Assembly: GCF_028882275.1 (NCBI RefSeq)
Contig: NZ_JARBUT010000006.1
Location: 1-64,000, forward strand
Source of the DNA: Nocardiopsis sp. N85
GTDB lineage: Bacteria; Actinomycetota; Actinomycetes; Streptosporangiales; Streptosporangiaceae
Reading direction: 5' to 3'
Length of the DNA: 64,000 bases
How positions within the stretch are numbered: position 1 is the first letter of the stretch; the number at the start of each line of letters is the position of its first letter. The position numbers and the translations under genes are program-made. The notes under the pieces were generated by a model. That model did not search any database. It had not been told where the DNA came from and saw only the letters and a program-made list of their open reading frames with translations. This document shows positions 35,786-45,257 of this stretch, piece by piece.

Positions 35786-37162
35786 CAGGGCTCGTTCAAG
35801 TTCCCGAGAGGTCGGGTTCGTGACCGATCCCGAAGAACGGGAGTGCGTGTTCGGGTAGGTCCCGGATCGCGCGGGTGGTCTTGGCGATGTTGACCGCCCC
35901 CGCCACCTTCAGCACCCCGATGGCCAGGTTGCGCAACGCGGCCATCGCCCGGGGAGCACCACCGGTGTGAACGGTGGAGGCGTCCTCGCCGAACGTCACG
36001 TCCCGGATGTGGTGGTTGGAGTTCTCGATCGCCCCATGGCCGCGGACCAGCGCCGCGAGCTGGGCGGGGGTGGCCTGGTGGGCGTCCAGGCCGGTGACGG
36101 CGAAGACCGTCCGGCGGGTCTGCTTCTGACCGGCCTGTTGCCGACGGCGGTGGATCCTCAACGCGAGTCCGGCGTGGGGGAAGCAGATGCCTCCGAGGCT
36201 GTCGGCGATGCCCATGACCTTGATCGACCGGGACTCGCGGCGCCCGTGGCCCTTCTCCGAGCGGGTGTGGGCGGGGGGCACCGCGTCCCAGGGCAGGGCC
36301 GAGATCTGGGCGTGCGGGGTGGGCTGGTTGGTCTTGACCACCGCCACGTAGTGGGCCTTCTTGTCCTCCACGAGCCGCTTGAGGTGGTCCTGGACGGTGT
36401 GCGGGGCATCGCAGGTGATCACGTGCCCGGCCAGGTCCAGGCCCTGGAGCAGGGGGAGGAAGTGGGTCTCGTTCGTTTTGGCGCCGACCTCGCTCTGGGC
36501 CAGGGTGGCGGGGAGGTGGTGGGTCAGGGCCGAGAGCAGGTGACGGTGCGGCTGGTCGGTTCGAGCCGATCCTTTGAGGGCTTTGCCGTCCACGGCGATC
36601 GCCTGGTGTGCGGGCCGTGTGTCCTTGTCGCCGTTGGGGGTGTTCTCGGTGGTGGTGCGGTGGCGGTCGGCGAGGTGGGCGCACACGGTGGTGTCCAGGG
36701 CGTGTGGGTCGATGTGGCACAGGACGCGGTCGATGGTGCAGGCCGCCGGGGAGCGCCTTCGACGCAGTGGGTGGGGGCGCACGCCGATCGCTTCCAAGAG
36801 CGCGTCCGGGGCGCGTTGTCCCCATTCGGTGATCTCCTCGATGGTTCTGGCTCCGGAGACCACGGCGCAGGCGCAGATGGTCAGCAGGCAGGCCAGGGGG
36901 TACCAGCGGCCCCGGCGTGAGCGGGGGTCGGGGACCCTGGCCAGGTAGGCGCGCAGGTCCGCAGTGTCGCGGGGGTCAAGGGGTGCGAGTTTGGCGAGCA
37001 CCGCCGGGACCGTGGATGATGAGAGGGCGGGCACGAGAGACCTTCGGGATCATTTGGCTTCGACACCACAATGATCACGGGTCCCCGTGCCTGTTTGCGT
37101 GTACGGCCGTGATCTACCCGAACCGCACGATCTGCACCAAGCCGGAACTTGCACGAGCCCTG
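35786..37162 (-). mobile_element. ISAs1-family insertion sequence, 1,377 bp
   Basis: The ends are 19-base inverted repeats: CAGGGCTCGTTCAAGTTCC at 35,786-35,804, and its complement with one mismatch (GTG for GTT) at 37,144-37,162. The single transposase gene lies between them. The eight bases outside the two ends (35,778-35,785 and 37,163-37,170) do not match, so the usual target duplication is absent. IS3 sequence adjoins only the left end. A deletion or recombination after insertion probably removed the other flank. Confidence 0.85.
35796..37034 (-). CDS. ISAs1-family transposase, intact
   Basis: The 412-residue DDE transposase is full length for the family. Seen are the N-terminal domain with [12 protein letters not shown] and [12 protein letters not shown], the first catalytic Asp in [12 protein letters not shown], a second in V-I-T-C-D-A, and the Glu region [17 protein letters not shown]. 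It should move its own element by DDE chemistry. No frameshift is visible. The ATG is 110 bases inside the right inverted repeat. Confidence 0.92.
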   Translation of the reverse strand: MPALSSSTVPAVLAKLAPLDPRDTADLRAYLARVPDPRSRRGRWYPLACLLTICACAVVSGARTIEEITEWGQRAPDALLEAIGVRPHPLRRRRSPAACTIDRVLCHIDPHALDTTVCAHLADRHRTTTENTPNGDKDTRPAHQAIAVDGKALKGSARTDQPHRHLLSALTHHLPATLAQSEVGAKTNETHFLPLLQGLDLAGHVITCDAPHTVQDHLKRLVEDKKAHYVAVVKTNQPTPHAQISALPWDAVPPAHTRSEKGHGRRESRSIKVMGIADSLGGICFPHAGLALRIHRRRQQAGQKQTRRTVFAVTGLDAHQATPAQLAALVRGHGAIENSNHHIRDVTFGEDASTVHTGGAPRAMAALRNLAIGVLKVAGAVNIAKTTRAIRDLPEHALPFFGIGHEPDLSGT

Positions 37163-37291
37163 GGGCGGTGGCGAGTGACAGGAGGCGATCCCACGCGCCC
37201 AGGACATGTCGCCCTCGGCATCCTTGAACACCCCCACCCAAAAGAGCCGGAAGCAGCATTTCCCAGGATGATGCTCGAAAGTGACCGGCTA

Positions 37292-38122
37292 TCACCGAAG
37301 GATGACGCTTACACCCCGCCCCTCGAATATCTCCAGGAACAGGTCGAACAGAGAAACATCGCCCCGAGCAGTGGGCACACACTCCACCAACCGTGCTCTG
37401 GACTCGGCCGAGAAATCCCAATGCAGGGAAAACGGAGTGGTGGCGCCCCAACCTCCTCTCAGGCAGTCCTCCAAAGCGTCAAGGTTCCAGCCGAAGTACC
37501 CACCCGGCCCGTTGATGGCCTCACCGATCGCACAGTAAAAACTATCCCTGTCCACGATGCGTCGACCGTCCACGGTGAACACCTGGCCTGCAGAACTGGC
37601 CGGCTTCCCCCGGCGTCGGTACTGCGAGGACTGAAGCGCCACTGACAGCCACGCCCGTTTGTCCTCACAGGCGAGTTCGCACCACATGCCGGTACGGCTC
37701 AGGTGTCCCTTACGAACCAGGTCCCACACCAGGTCCGCCCCGGGCAGGGCCGCCTCGCACCACAGGGTCATGGTGAGGTCGACGAGACCGGCTCCACAGA
37801 TGGAGGGCTTGACATCGATGACGGTGACCTCGTTGACGAAGTAAGACCCCATGGTGGCACCGTCGGCGTCGAGAAGGTCCAACCAGGCGTTCCCGGCCAC
37901 GGCGCGACGGCTACCGATGTGGTCCACGCTTTTCTGCAGGCCACCTTTCGGGAGACACTTCGCAAGACGCACTCGACGTGTTCCGTCTCCCTCCGGCAGC
38001 GGTGTGAACAACCCTTCTGCCTCGTGAGCAAAGCCCCAGAAGTCGGCGCTGTCCTCGTCCGAGGTCAGCGCATACTTCTGCCTCTCGCTGCTCCGTACCA
38101 ATACTCGCCTCGTGTTCCCCAT
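37292..38122 (-). CDS. Barstar-domain protein with long N-terminal extension
   Basis: The last 90 residues of this 276-aa protein look like barstar, the RNase inhibitor: V-F-T-V-D-G-R-R-I-V-D-R-D-S-F-Y, then G-Y-F-G-W-N-L-D-A-L-E-D-C-L-R-G-G-W-G and a final strand V-S-V-I-L-R. The N-terminal 180 residues are of no family I know and contain several Cys and Trp. Barstar proteins act as immunity proteins against barnase-type toxins, but no ribonuclease gene is visible nearby. The ATG at 38,122 is used because upstream codons belong to the repeat at 38,177-38,345. It is the last gene of the island. Confidence 0.75.
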   Translation of the reverse strand: MGNTRRVLVRSSERQKYALTSDEDSADFWGFAHEAEGLFTPLPEGDGTRRVRLAKCLPKGGLQKSVDHIGSRRAVAGNAWLDLLDADGATMGSYFVNEVTVIDVKPSICGAGLVDLTMTLWCEAALPGADLVWDLVRKGHLSRTGMWCELACEDKRAWLSVALQSSQYRRRGKPASSAGQVFTVDGRRIVDRDSFYCAIGEAINGPGGYFGWNLDALEDCLRGGWGATTPFSLHWDFSAESRARLVECVPTARGDVSLFDLFLEIFEGRGVSVILR

Positions 38123-38176
38123 GAGGGTGCTGATCCTAACTACGGCCGCACACCGTGACCCAGCCCAGGACCGATG

Positions 38177-38345
38177 AGAACCTCGCGAGGCGCCATCGGA
38201 CGCCGCCAGGGGCCGGTGTGTGCTCCGTTTGTGCTCCGCAGTTTTGGACCGGGACGCCAGCGGGGGACATGACATGGCACGGAACGTCATCCGGATTCGG
38301 ATGGTGCGGGACACAACGGCACGTAGCAACACGTGACGTTACGTG
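38177..38345 (+). repeat. Third att-flank copy, tRNA core missing
   Basis: CCTCGCGAGG (38,181-38,190), GTGCTCC at 38,220-38,226 and GTGCTCC at 38,231-38,237 keep the 40-base and 11-base spacings of the other two blocks. Similarity continues through GGCACGTAGCAACACGTGAC to about 38,345. At 38,355, where the tRNA-Arg fragment should start, the sequence is unrelated. The block ends 84 bases before the gnd stop, so it marks the junction between island and ordinary chromosome. Confidence 0.65.
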
Positions 38346-38428
38346 ACCATGGAACACGACTGGGGCGGGGCTTCCGGACCAGGCTCCCACGAGGTCCCGG
38401 TCGCCCGTCCGATCGCATCTCCTCACGG

Positions 38429-39868
38429 TCAGGCCTCGACCTCGGAACGGTCCCCGCCCCAGAGGGTGTGGAACGTCCCCTCCCCGTCGGTGCGGCGGTA
38501 GGTGTGCGCGCCGAAGTAGTCCCGCTGCCCCTGGATGAGCGCGGCGGGCAGCCGGTCGGTGCGCAGCCCGTCGTAGTACGCCAGCGCCGCGGCGAACCCC
38601 GGAGTCGGCACGCCCTGTGTCGTGGCGGCGGCCAGCACCGCCCGCCAGTCGTCCTGGGCCGCGCCGATCTCGTCCGCGAAGTCCCGGTCCGACAACAGGG
38701 AGACCAGGCCGGGGTCGGCCTCGTAGGCGGCGGTGATCCGATCCAGGAAGGCGGCCCGGATGATGCAGCCGCCGCGCCAGATACGGGCCACCGCGCCCGC
38801 GTCGACACCCCAGTCGTACTCCGCGCTCGCGGCGGCGATCTGGTGGAAGCCCTGTGTGTACGACACGATCTTGGAGGCGTACAGGGCCTGTTCCACCCTG
38901 TCCGCGAAGGCGGCGGCCTCCGTCTCCGGCAACGTCCGGGGCGTCGGCCCCGGCAGGCCCCGGGCCGCGGAGCGCAGGTCGGCGTGCCCCGACAACGACC
39001 GGGCGAACACGGCCTCGGCGATGCCCGACACGGGGACGCCCAGGTCGAGGGCGATCTGCACCGTCCAGCGGCCGGTGCCCTTCTGCTCGGCCCGGTCCAG
39101 CACCACGTCCACGAACGGCTTCCCCGTCGCGGCGTCCACGTGGGACAGCACCTCGGCGGTGATCTCGATGAGGTAGGAGTCCAGGCGCCCGGTGTTCCAG
39201 CGCCGGAACACGTCGGCGATCTGAGCCGGGGTGTACCCGGCGACGTCGCGCAGCAGCTGGTAGGCCTCGCCGATGAGCTGCATGTCGGCGTACTCGATGC
39301 CGTTGTGCACCATCTTCACGAAGTGGCCGGCGCCGTCGGGGCCGACGTGGGTGACGCAGGGGGCGCCGTCGTCGGCCTTCGCGGAGATCCGTTCCAGCAT
39401 CGGGCCCAGCGACTCGTACGATTCCGCCGATCCGCCGGGCATGATGCTCGGCCCGTGCAGCGCGCCCTCCTCGCCGCCCGAGACTCCCGTGCCGACGAAG
39501 TGGACACCCCGCTCGCGCAGTTCGCGTTCGCGGCGCCGGGTGTCGGCGAAGTGCGCGTTGCCACCGTCGACGATCATGTCGCCGGGCTCCAGCAGCGGGG
39601 CGAACTCGGCGATGACCGCGTCGGTGGGCTCCCCCGCCTTGACCATGACGACGAGGCGCCGCGGCCGTTCCAGGGCCGCCACGAACTCCTCGGCCGTCTC
39701 CGCCGCGACGAAGTCCCCTTCGCCGCCGAACTCCTCGACCAGGGCGCGGGTGCGCGCCACCGTCCGGTTGTGCACGGCCACCGTGTAGCCGTTGCGCGCG
39801 AAGTTGCGTGCGAGGTTGCGTCCCATGACCGCGAGGCCGGTGACACCGATCTGAGCCGTAGTGCCCAT
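38429..39868 (-). CDS. gnd: 6-phosphogluconate dehydrogenase (NADP, decarboxylating)
   Basis: The 479 residues are the length of the long dimeric form. The Rossmann start is I-G-V-T-G-L-A-V-M-G-R-N-L-A-R-N, then V-H-N-R-T. Signature motifs are G-P-S-I-M-P-G-G, V-K-M-V-H-N-G-I-E-Y (catalytic Lys and Asn) and W-R-G-G-C-I-I-R-A. It oxidises 6-phosphogluconate to ribulose 5-phosphate, CO2 and NADPH in the pentose phosphate pathway. ATG at 39,868 is chosen over one 11 codons earlier. It is the first clear housekeeping gene to the right of the island and is divergent from the dihydroxyacetone kinase gene. Confidence 0.97.
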   Translation of the reverse strand: MGTTAQIGVTGLAVMGRNLARNFARNGYTVAVHNRTVARTRALVEEFGGEGDFVAAETAEEFVAALERPRRLVVMVKAGEPTDAVIAEFAPLLEPGDMIVDGGNAHFADTRRRERELRERGVHFVGTGVSGGEEGALHGPSIMPGGSAESYESLGPMLERISAKADDGAPCVTHVGPDGAGHFVKMVHNGIEYADMQLIGEAYQLLRDVAGYTPAQIADVFRRWNTGRLDSYLIEITAEVLSHVDAATGKPFVDVVLDRAEQKGTGRWTVQIALDLGVPVSGIAEAVFARSLSGHADLRSAARGLPGPTPRTLPETEAAAFADRVEQALYASKIVSYTQGFHQIAAASAEYDWGVDAGAVARIWRGGCIIRAAFLDRITAAYEADPGLVSLLSDRDFADEIGAAQDDWRAVLAAATTQGVPTPGFAAALAYYDGLRTDRLPAALIQGQRDYFGAHTYRRTDGEGTFHTLWGGDRSEVEA

Positions 39869-40328
39869 GGTCGTCCGCTCCTGGACCGAGAATCCGAACA
39901 CCTTCGACGGATCGCCGCCCGGCGGGCCGTGGCGCGATCCGTCCGTACCCCTGGGACCCTACAAGCGCCGAACGCCGTGCGGCGGTGTCCACGCGCCGGG
40001 GCACCGATGCGGAAGGTCACCCCCGGCACCCGGAATCGCTCCGGACCCCGTGCCGTTGGCATCCGCCGTTCCCGGCGCACCGCCGGGGCGCGAGCGTACC
40101 CGCGGGAAAGGGTGCGCGGGGCGGGCCCTGTGGAGATCGGCGCCCGGATCGCGCAGGATGGGGGCCTGTGCGGGCGGACCGCCGCCCGCCACCGCACGCA
40201 CGACGCCGAAGGGTTCCTCTCTCGACCGCGACACCACGGGCCGCACCTCCCCCGCGCATCGGCCCGGGGTCGGCCGCCGTCCGCCTCCGACGACCCGCCA
40301 CCGCACACCTTCGAACGGAGTACCGACG
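39869..40328. other. Divergent promoter region, no gene seen
   Basis: 460 bases separate gnd and the dihydroxyacetone kinase gene, which point away from each other. It must hold both promoters. Long open frames here are shadows of the GC-rich sequence. I could not define boxes. Confidence 0.4.
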
Positions 40329-42041
40329 ATGACCCACTTCCTGCCGTCCACCGAGCCGGTCGCGACCGCCGCGCGCGGTCTCGCCCTGGCCCACCCCGGC
40401 CTCATCGAGGTCCACCGCGACCCGCTCTTCCTGCGCACGCGCTCCAGCGCGCCCGGCCGCACCGTCGCCCTGGTCTCGGGCGGCGGCTCCGGACACGAAC
40501 CGCTGCACACCGGCCTGCTCGGACCCGGCGGCCTGGACGCCGTCTGCCCCGGCGAGGTCTTCGCCTCCCCGCACAACCGGCAGATCCACGCGGCCTGCAC
40601 GGCCGTCGCCAAGGACGACGGCGTGCTGCTCATCGTCAAGAACTACACCGGCGACGTCATCAACTTCGGGATCGCCGCCGAACGCCTGCGCCACGACGGA
40701 GTCCCCGTCGCCACCGTCCTGGTCGACGACGACCTGGCCACCGACGGTGGGGACACCGCCACCGGCCGACGCGGGACCGCCGCGACCGTCGTCCTGGAGA
40801 AGCTGCTCGGCGCCCGCGCCGACCAGGGCGCCGGGCTCGGCGAACTCGCGGAGCTGGGCGGGAGGATCGTGGCGCGGTCGCGCAGCCTGGCGGTCGCCGC
40901 CCGGGCGCAGACCTCCCCGGCGACCGGGGAACCGGCCTTCGCCCTGGACCCGGGAACCCTGGAGTACGGGGTCGGGATCCACGGCGAGCGCGGCACCGGC
41001 ACCATCGGGCGCCTGCCCGTCGACGAGCTGGTGGAGCGGATGACCGACGACCTGCTCGCGGCGCTGCCCGCCGGGCGTGAACGGGTGTTGGCCGTCGTCA
41101 ACGGCCTGGGCGCCACCACCGGCCTGGAGCTGCACGCCATCGGCTCGCTGCTGTACGACGCGCTGACGGCGCGCGGCGCCGACCCGTTGGCGATCGTTCC
41201 CGGCACCTTCACCGCGGCGCTGGACATGGCCGGGTTCTCCCTCACCCTCACCCGGATGGAACCGGAGTGGGTCGGGTTGTGGACGGCGCCCGCCGACACC
41301 CCCCTCGTGCTCCCCTCCCGCACCCTGGCGGCGGACGGCGCGGATGCGGCCGTCGTGCGAACGACGGCGGAACCGGAGCAGGACGGCCCCGCCGCACCGT
41401 CCGGCGGGGCCGTCCTGGACCGCTTCTCGGAGGCCGTCTCGGGGTTCCGCGACGACCTCACCGCGCTCGACCAGCTCGTCGGCGACGGCGACTTCGGGGA
41501 CAACCTCCTCGGCGGCGTGCGCAGGGCCGTGTCTCGGAACGGGGCCCGGGTCGGCGGCATGGAGGCGCTGGCCCGGGCGTTCCTCGACGACGTGGGCGGC
41601 ACCAGCGGCCCGCTCTTCGGGCTCCTCTTCCAGCGGCTCTCGACGGTGTCCTGGCCGGACGACGGTGCGCCCGACGCGGGGTCGGCCGCCGAGGCGGCCG
41701 CGGCCGGGCTGGCCGCCGTCCAGCGGGTGGGCGGCGCCGAGGTCGGCGACAGCACCCTGGTGGACGCGCTCGCGCCCGCCGCCGACGCCCTCGGCGCCGC
41801 CGCCCGGGACGGGGCGGACGCCCCCTTCACCGCCGCCGCCGAGGCGGCGGCGCGGGGCGCCGCGGGTACGGCGGACCTCGCCCCCAGGCGCGGGCGCGCC
41901 AGCTACGTGGGGGAGCGCGCCATGGGGGTCCCCGACCCCGGCGCTCTGGGGGTGGCCCTGCTGTTCACCGCGCTGGCGGACGTCTACGAGCCGGAGGCGG
42001 CCACCGGTCTGCCCGACCTGAGGCGGATCGCGGCCCGCTGA
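40329..42041 (+). CDS. dhaK: Dihydroxyacetone kinase, DhaK-DhaL fusion
   Basis: The 570-aa protein joins both parts of an ATP-type dihydroxyacetone kinase. The N-terminal DhaK domain (about 1-330) has S-G-G-G-S-G-H-E-P, K-N-Y-T-G-D, and the substrate-binding His near residue 218 in V-G-I-H-G-E-R-G. The C-terminal DhaL domain (about 355-570) has D-G-D-F-G-D-N with the Mg-binding Asp residues and D-V-G-G-T-S-G-P-L-F-G. It phosphorylates dihydroxyacetone and perhaps glyceraldehyde. The single-chain form uses ATP, not the phosphotransferase system. No transporter or regulator lies beside it. Confidence 0.93.
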   Translation: MTHFLPSTEPVATAARGLALAHPGLIEVHRDPLFLRTRSSAPGRTVALVSGGGSGHEPLHTGLLGPGGLDAVCPGEVFASPHNRQIHAACTAVAKDDGVLLIVKNYTGDVINFGIAAERLRHDGVPVATVLVDDDLATDGGDTATGRRGTAATVVLEKLLGARADQGAGLGELAELGGRIVARSRSLAVAARAQTSPATGEPAFALDPGTLEYGVGIHGERGTGTIGRLPVDELVERMTDDLLAALPAGRERVLAVVNGLGATTGLELHAIGSLLYDALTARGADPLAIVPGTFTAALDMAGFSLTLTRMEPEWVGLWTAPADTPLVLPSRTLAADGADAAVVRTTAEPEQDGPAAPSGGAVLDRFSEAVSGFRDDLTALDQLVGDGDFGDNLLGGVRRAVSRNGARVGGMEALARAFLDDVGGTSGPLFGLLFQRLSTVSWPDDGAPDAGSAAEAAAAGLAAVQRVGGAEVGDSTLVDALAPAADALGAAARDGADAPFTAAAEAAARGAAGTADLAPRRGRASYVGERAMGVPDPGALGVALLFTALADVYEPEAATGLPDLRRIAAR

Positions 42042-42390
42042 GCGGATCCGGCGCACGCGCCGGGTGGCGCGTGCCCGGTCTCCCCAGCCCGCCGAGCGCC
42101 GGGCCTGGTCCGGCGGGTGCGCGGGAAGTGCCTGCCGGCCGGGCGCGTCGCGGCGACACGGCCGCTCGCGTTCCGGCCGGCGGACCGGATCCAACGTCCG
42201 GCGCACCGGCGCGGACGCCGGTCTCGCCCGGGATCTCGCCGGTGGCGGACACCGTGACCGTGCGGGTGGCGGCGGGCCGCACCCGTCGGGGTGGACGTGC
42301 GACCGCCCACGGCCGTTCCCCGGCAGGGTGTCGTGAGGGGTGCGGGCCTTCGGGTGATCGACGGAGCGGGCGGGGCCGTTCCCCGGGTGA
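42042..42390. other. Convergent gap, no gene seen
   Basis: 350 bases lie between the convergent dhaK and pcaF genes. The sequence is very GC-rich, with many short inverted runs but no single strong terminator that I would mark. Confidence 0.4.
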
Positions 42391-43569
42391 TCAGTCGGCG
42401 TGCAGGACGACGGCCAGTCCCTGCCCGACGCCGATGCACAGGGCCGCCAGGCCCCAGCCGCCGCCGCGACGGCGCAGTTCGTGGGCGAGCGAGCCCAGGA
42501 CCCGGGCACCGGAGGCCCCCAGGGGGTGACCGATGGCGATGGCCCCGCCGTGGGGGTTGACGATGGCGGGGTCCAGGTCCTTCCAGGATCGGACGCAGGC
42601 CAGGGCCTGGGCGGCGAAGGCCTCGTTGAGCTCCACGACGGACAGGTCGTCCCAGCCGATGCCCGCCCGGTCCAGGGCGATCTCGGCGGCGCGGACCGGG
42701 CCGATGCCGAACACGTCGGGGTCGACCCCGGCCGCACCACGGCCGGCGATGCGGGCCAGCGGCCGCACGCCCAGGGCGTCGGCGCCGGAGGCGTCGCCGA
42801 TGAGCAGGGCGGCGGCGCCGTCGTTGAGGGGCGAGGCGTTGCCCGCGGTGACGGTGCCGTCCTCGCGGAAGGCGGGCTTGAGCGCGGCGAGTTTCTCGGC
42901 GGAGGTCGCGCGGATGCACTCGTCGCGGTCCAGCACGGCGCCGGGCACCTGGACGATCTCGTCGTCGAACACGCCCTTCTCCCAGGCCAGGGCGGCCTTG
43001 GTGTGGCTGGCCAGGGCGAAGGCGTCCTGGTCGGCGCGGTCGATGCCGTGCCGTTCGGCCAGCCCCTCGGTGGACTCGCCCAGGGACACGGTCCACCGTT
43101 CGGGCATGCGCGGGTTGACCATGCGCCAGCCCAGGGTGGTGGAGTGCAGGGCGGCGTCGCCGACGGGGAAGCCCTTGGCGGGTTTGGGCAGCACCCAGGG
43201 GGCGCGGCTCATCGACTCCACTCCCCCGGCGACGGCCAGTCGGGCGTCGCCGGTCTGGACGGCGCGGGCGGCCTGGATCGCGGCCTCCATCCCCGATCCG
43301 CACAGGCGGTTGACGGTGACGCCGGGGACGGAGGTGGGCAGGCCGGCCAGCAGTGCGGCCATGCGGGCGACGTTGCGGTTCTCCTCGCCGGCGCCGTTGG
43401 CGTTGCCGAGGACGACCTCGTCGACGGCCTCCCCGGCCAGAGCGGGGGCGCGTTCGAGGAGGGCGCCGACGACGTGGGCGGCGAGGTCGTCGGGGCGCAC
43501 CCCGGACAGGGCGCCGCCGTAGCGGCCGAAGGGGGTGCGCACCGCGTCGAGGATGTGGACGTCGGTCAT
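42391..43569 (-). CDS. pcaF: Beta-ketoadipyl-CoA thiolase
   Basis: The 392-aa thiolase has all the family residues: nucleophile Cys in N-R-L-C-G-S-G-M-E-A (about residue 90), N-E-A-F-A-A-Q, the His of G-H-P-L-G-A-S-G-A-R, and the second Cys in C-I-G-V-G-Q-G. It cleaves 3-oxoadipyl-CoA with CoA to succinyl-CoA and acetyl-CoA, the last step of the beta-ketoadipate pathway. The assignment over other acetyl-CoA acyltransferases rests on its place 100 bases downstream of the CoA-transferase pair, with pca genes 15 kb away. Confidence 0.9.
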   Translation of the reverse strand: MTDVHILDAVRTPFGRYGGALSGVRPDDLAAHVVGALLERAPALAGEAVDEVVLGNANGAGEENRNVARMAALLAGLPTSVPGVTVNRLCGSGMEAAIQAARAVQTGDARLAVAGGVESMSRAPWVLPKPAKGFPVGDAALHSTTLGWRMVNPRMPERWTVSLGESTEGLAERHGIDRADQDAFALASHTKAALAWEKGVFDDEIVQVPGAVLDRDECIRATSAEKLAALKPAFREDGTVTAGNASPLNDGAAALLIGDASGADALGVRPLARIAGRGAAGVDPDVFGIGPVRAAEIALDRAGIGWDDLSVVELNEAFAAQALACVRSWKDLDPAIVNPHGGAIAIGHPLGASGARVLGSLAHELRRRGGGWGLAALCIGVGQGLAVVLHAD

Positions 43570-43669
43570 CGTGTCTCCTGGTCCTGGGGTGGGGGCGCCG
43601 CCGCCGGGCGACGCCCTGCGGTGCGGTCCGGGGGCCGCGCCGCGGGCATACGTCGAGGACGCCGGGGGG

Positions 43670-44425
43670 TCAGGCCGCGCCGGTCAGGGAGCGCAGGACC
43701 GCCAGCTCGGTGTCGGTGGGCACGGGGGTGACCGCCGGGTCGGCCGCGACCTTCAGCTCCCAGCCGGTGGCGGCGCGGACCTGCTCGACGGTCACTCCGG
43801 GGTGCACCCCGGTGAGGACGAGTTCGCGGCTGTCGGGGTCGGGTTCCAGGACGCCCAGGTCGGTGATCACCCGGGTGGGGCCCTTCCCGCGCAGGCCCAG
43901 GCGTTCGCGGTCGCCGGGGCCGGAGCCGTGACCGACGGAGGTGACGAAGTCGACCCGGTCGACGAACGCCCGTGTGCTCTGGCGGACGATCACGACGACC
44001 TCGACGCAGGAGGCGGCGATCTCGGGGGCGCCGCCCGCCCCGGGCAGGCGCACCTTGGGGTCGGCGTAGTCGCCGATGACGGTGGTGTTGATGTTGGCGT
44101 ACCGGTCGATCTGGGCGGCGCCCAGGAAACCGACGTCGATGCGCCCGGCCTGGAGCCAGAGGTTGAACACCTCGGGCACCGAGACCACGGCGTCGGCGCT
44201 CTCGGCCAGCACCCCGTCGCCGATGGACAGCGGCAGGTGGGCGGGGACCGTGCCCAGGGTTCCGGACTCGTAGATCATCCACAGGTCGGGGGCGTGGGTG
44301 CGGCGGGCCAGGTTGGCGGCGGTGCTGGGCAGGCCGATACCGACGAAACAGGACATGCCGTCGCCGAGGGCGCGGGCCGCGGCCACGGTCATGATCTCGT
44401 CGGAGGTCCAGGTCGCGGCGGTCAC
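43670..44425 (-). CDS. pcaJ: 3-oxoadipate CoA-transferase subunit B (GctB/IpdB-like)
   Basis: The 251-residue subunit has the catalytic-Glu region Y-E-S-G-T-L-G (about residues 45-55), V-S-V-P-E-V-F-N-L and G-F-L-G-A-A-Q-I-D-R-Y-A-N-I-N-T-T. E-S-G in place of E-N-G puts it nearer the glutaconate/IpdB branch of CoA-transferases, which many actinomycete pca operons use. The start overlaps the subunit A stop by four bases. With subunit A it would move CoA from succinyl-CoA to 3-oxoadipate. The substrate is inferred from pcaF downstream. Confidence 0.85.
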   Translation of the reverse strand: MTAATWTSDEIMTVAAARALGDGMSCFVGIGLPSTAANLARRTHAPDLWMIYESGTLGTVPAHLPLSIGDGVLAESADAVVSVPEVFNLWLQAGRIDVGFLGAAQIDRYANINTTVIGDYADPKVRLPGAGGAPEIAASCVEVVVIVRQSTRAFVDRVDFVTSVGHGSGPGDRERLGLRGKGPTRVITDLGVLEPDPDSRELVLTGVHPGVTVEQVRAATGWELKVAADPAVTPVPTDTELAVLRSLTGAA

Positions 44426-45246
44426 AGGGTCTCCCCGGAGGTGGCGGTGGCGGCGGAGGTCAGGTCCGCCAGCCAGCGGGTGAAGGCGTCACGGTCGCGG
44501 CCGATGGCGTCCCAGGCCTTGTAGGCGTCGTTGTCGCGCTCGTAGTAGCCGTGCGCGTAGGAGGGGGCGGCGCCGCCGGGGACGACGCTGACGCGGTCGA
44601 CGACCCGGCTCGGGAGGACGACCTGCCCGGGGACGGGTTCGAGGGTGTCGACGATCTCCTCGACGGTGACCAGGACCCGGTCGGCGGCCAGGGCGGCCTC
44701 CTTCTGGATGCCGATGATCCCCCACAACTGGACGTTGCCGGCGCGGTCGGCGCGCTGGGCGTGGATGATCGTCACGTCGGGGTTGAGGGCGGGGACGGCG
44801 GCCACCTCCTGCCCGGTGAAGGGGCAGGTGACGGTCTTGATGTGGGGGTTGTGCGTCACCAGGTCGGTGCCGCTGTAGCCGCGCAGGATCGCGAAGGGCA
44901 GACCGGAGGCTCCCGCGAGGTAGCGGTTGGCCATCCCGGCGTGGCTGTGCTCCTCGATCTCCAGGGGGGCGGGCCAGCCGGCGGAGACGGCGTCGCGGAA
45001 CCGGTGGAGGGAGCCGACCCCGGGGTTGCCGCCCCAGGAGAAGACGAGTTTGCGGGCGCAGCCGGCGCCGATCATCCGGTCGTAGACGATGTCGGGGGTC
45101 ATCCGGACCAGGGTGAGGTCGCGCAGCCCCCGGCGGATGATCTCGTGTCCTGCCTCGACCGGGATGAGGTGGGTGAACCCCTCCAAGGCGACCGTGTCGC
45201 CGTCGTGGACGAGTTCGGCGATCGCCTCGTCCAGTGGCGCGATCAT
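44422..45246 (-). CDS. pcaI: 3-oxoadipate CoA-transferase subunit A (GctA/IpdA-like)
   Basis: The 274-residue protein begins M-I-A-P-L-D-E-A-I-A and has V-A-L-E-G-F-T-H-L-I-P, the G-G-N-P-G-V-G-S loop, and H-S-H-A-G-M-A-N-R-Y. ATG at 45,246 is preferred to a start 16 codons earlier that would run into the operator region. It is the first gene of the pcaI-pcaJ-pcaF run. Two adjacent inverted repeats, 12 to 49 bases upstream of the start, probably bind a regulator. Confidence 0.88.
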   Translation of the reverse strand: MIAPLDEAIAELVHDGDTVALEGFTHLIPVEAGHEIIRRGLRDLTLVRMTPDIVYDRMIGAGCARKLVFSWGGNPGVGSLHRFRDAVSAGWPAPLEIEEHSHAGMANRYLAGASGLPFAILRGYSGTDLVTHNPHIKTVTCPFTGQEVAAVPALNPDVTIIHAQRADRAGNVQLWGIIGIQKEAALAADRVLVTVEEIVDTLEPVPGQVVLPSRVVDRVSVVPGGAAPSYAHGYYERDNDAYKAWDAIGRDRDAFTRWLADLTSAATATSGETL

Positions 45247-45257
45247 GAAGGACCTTT

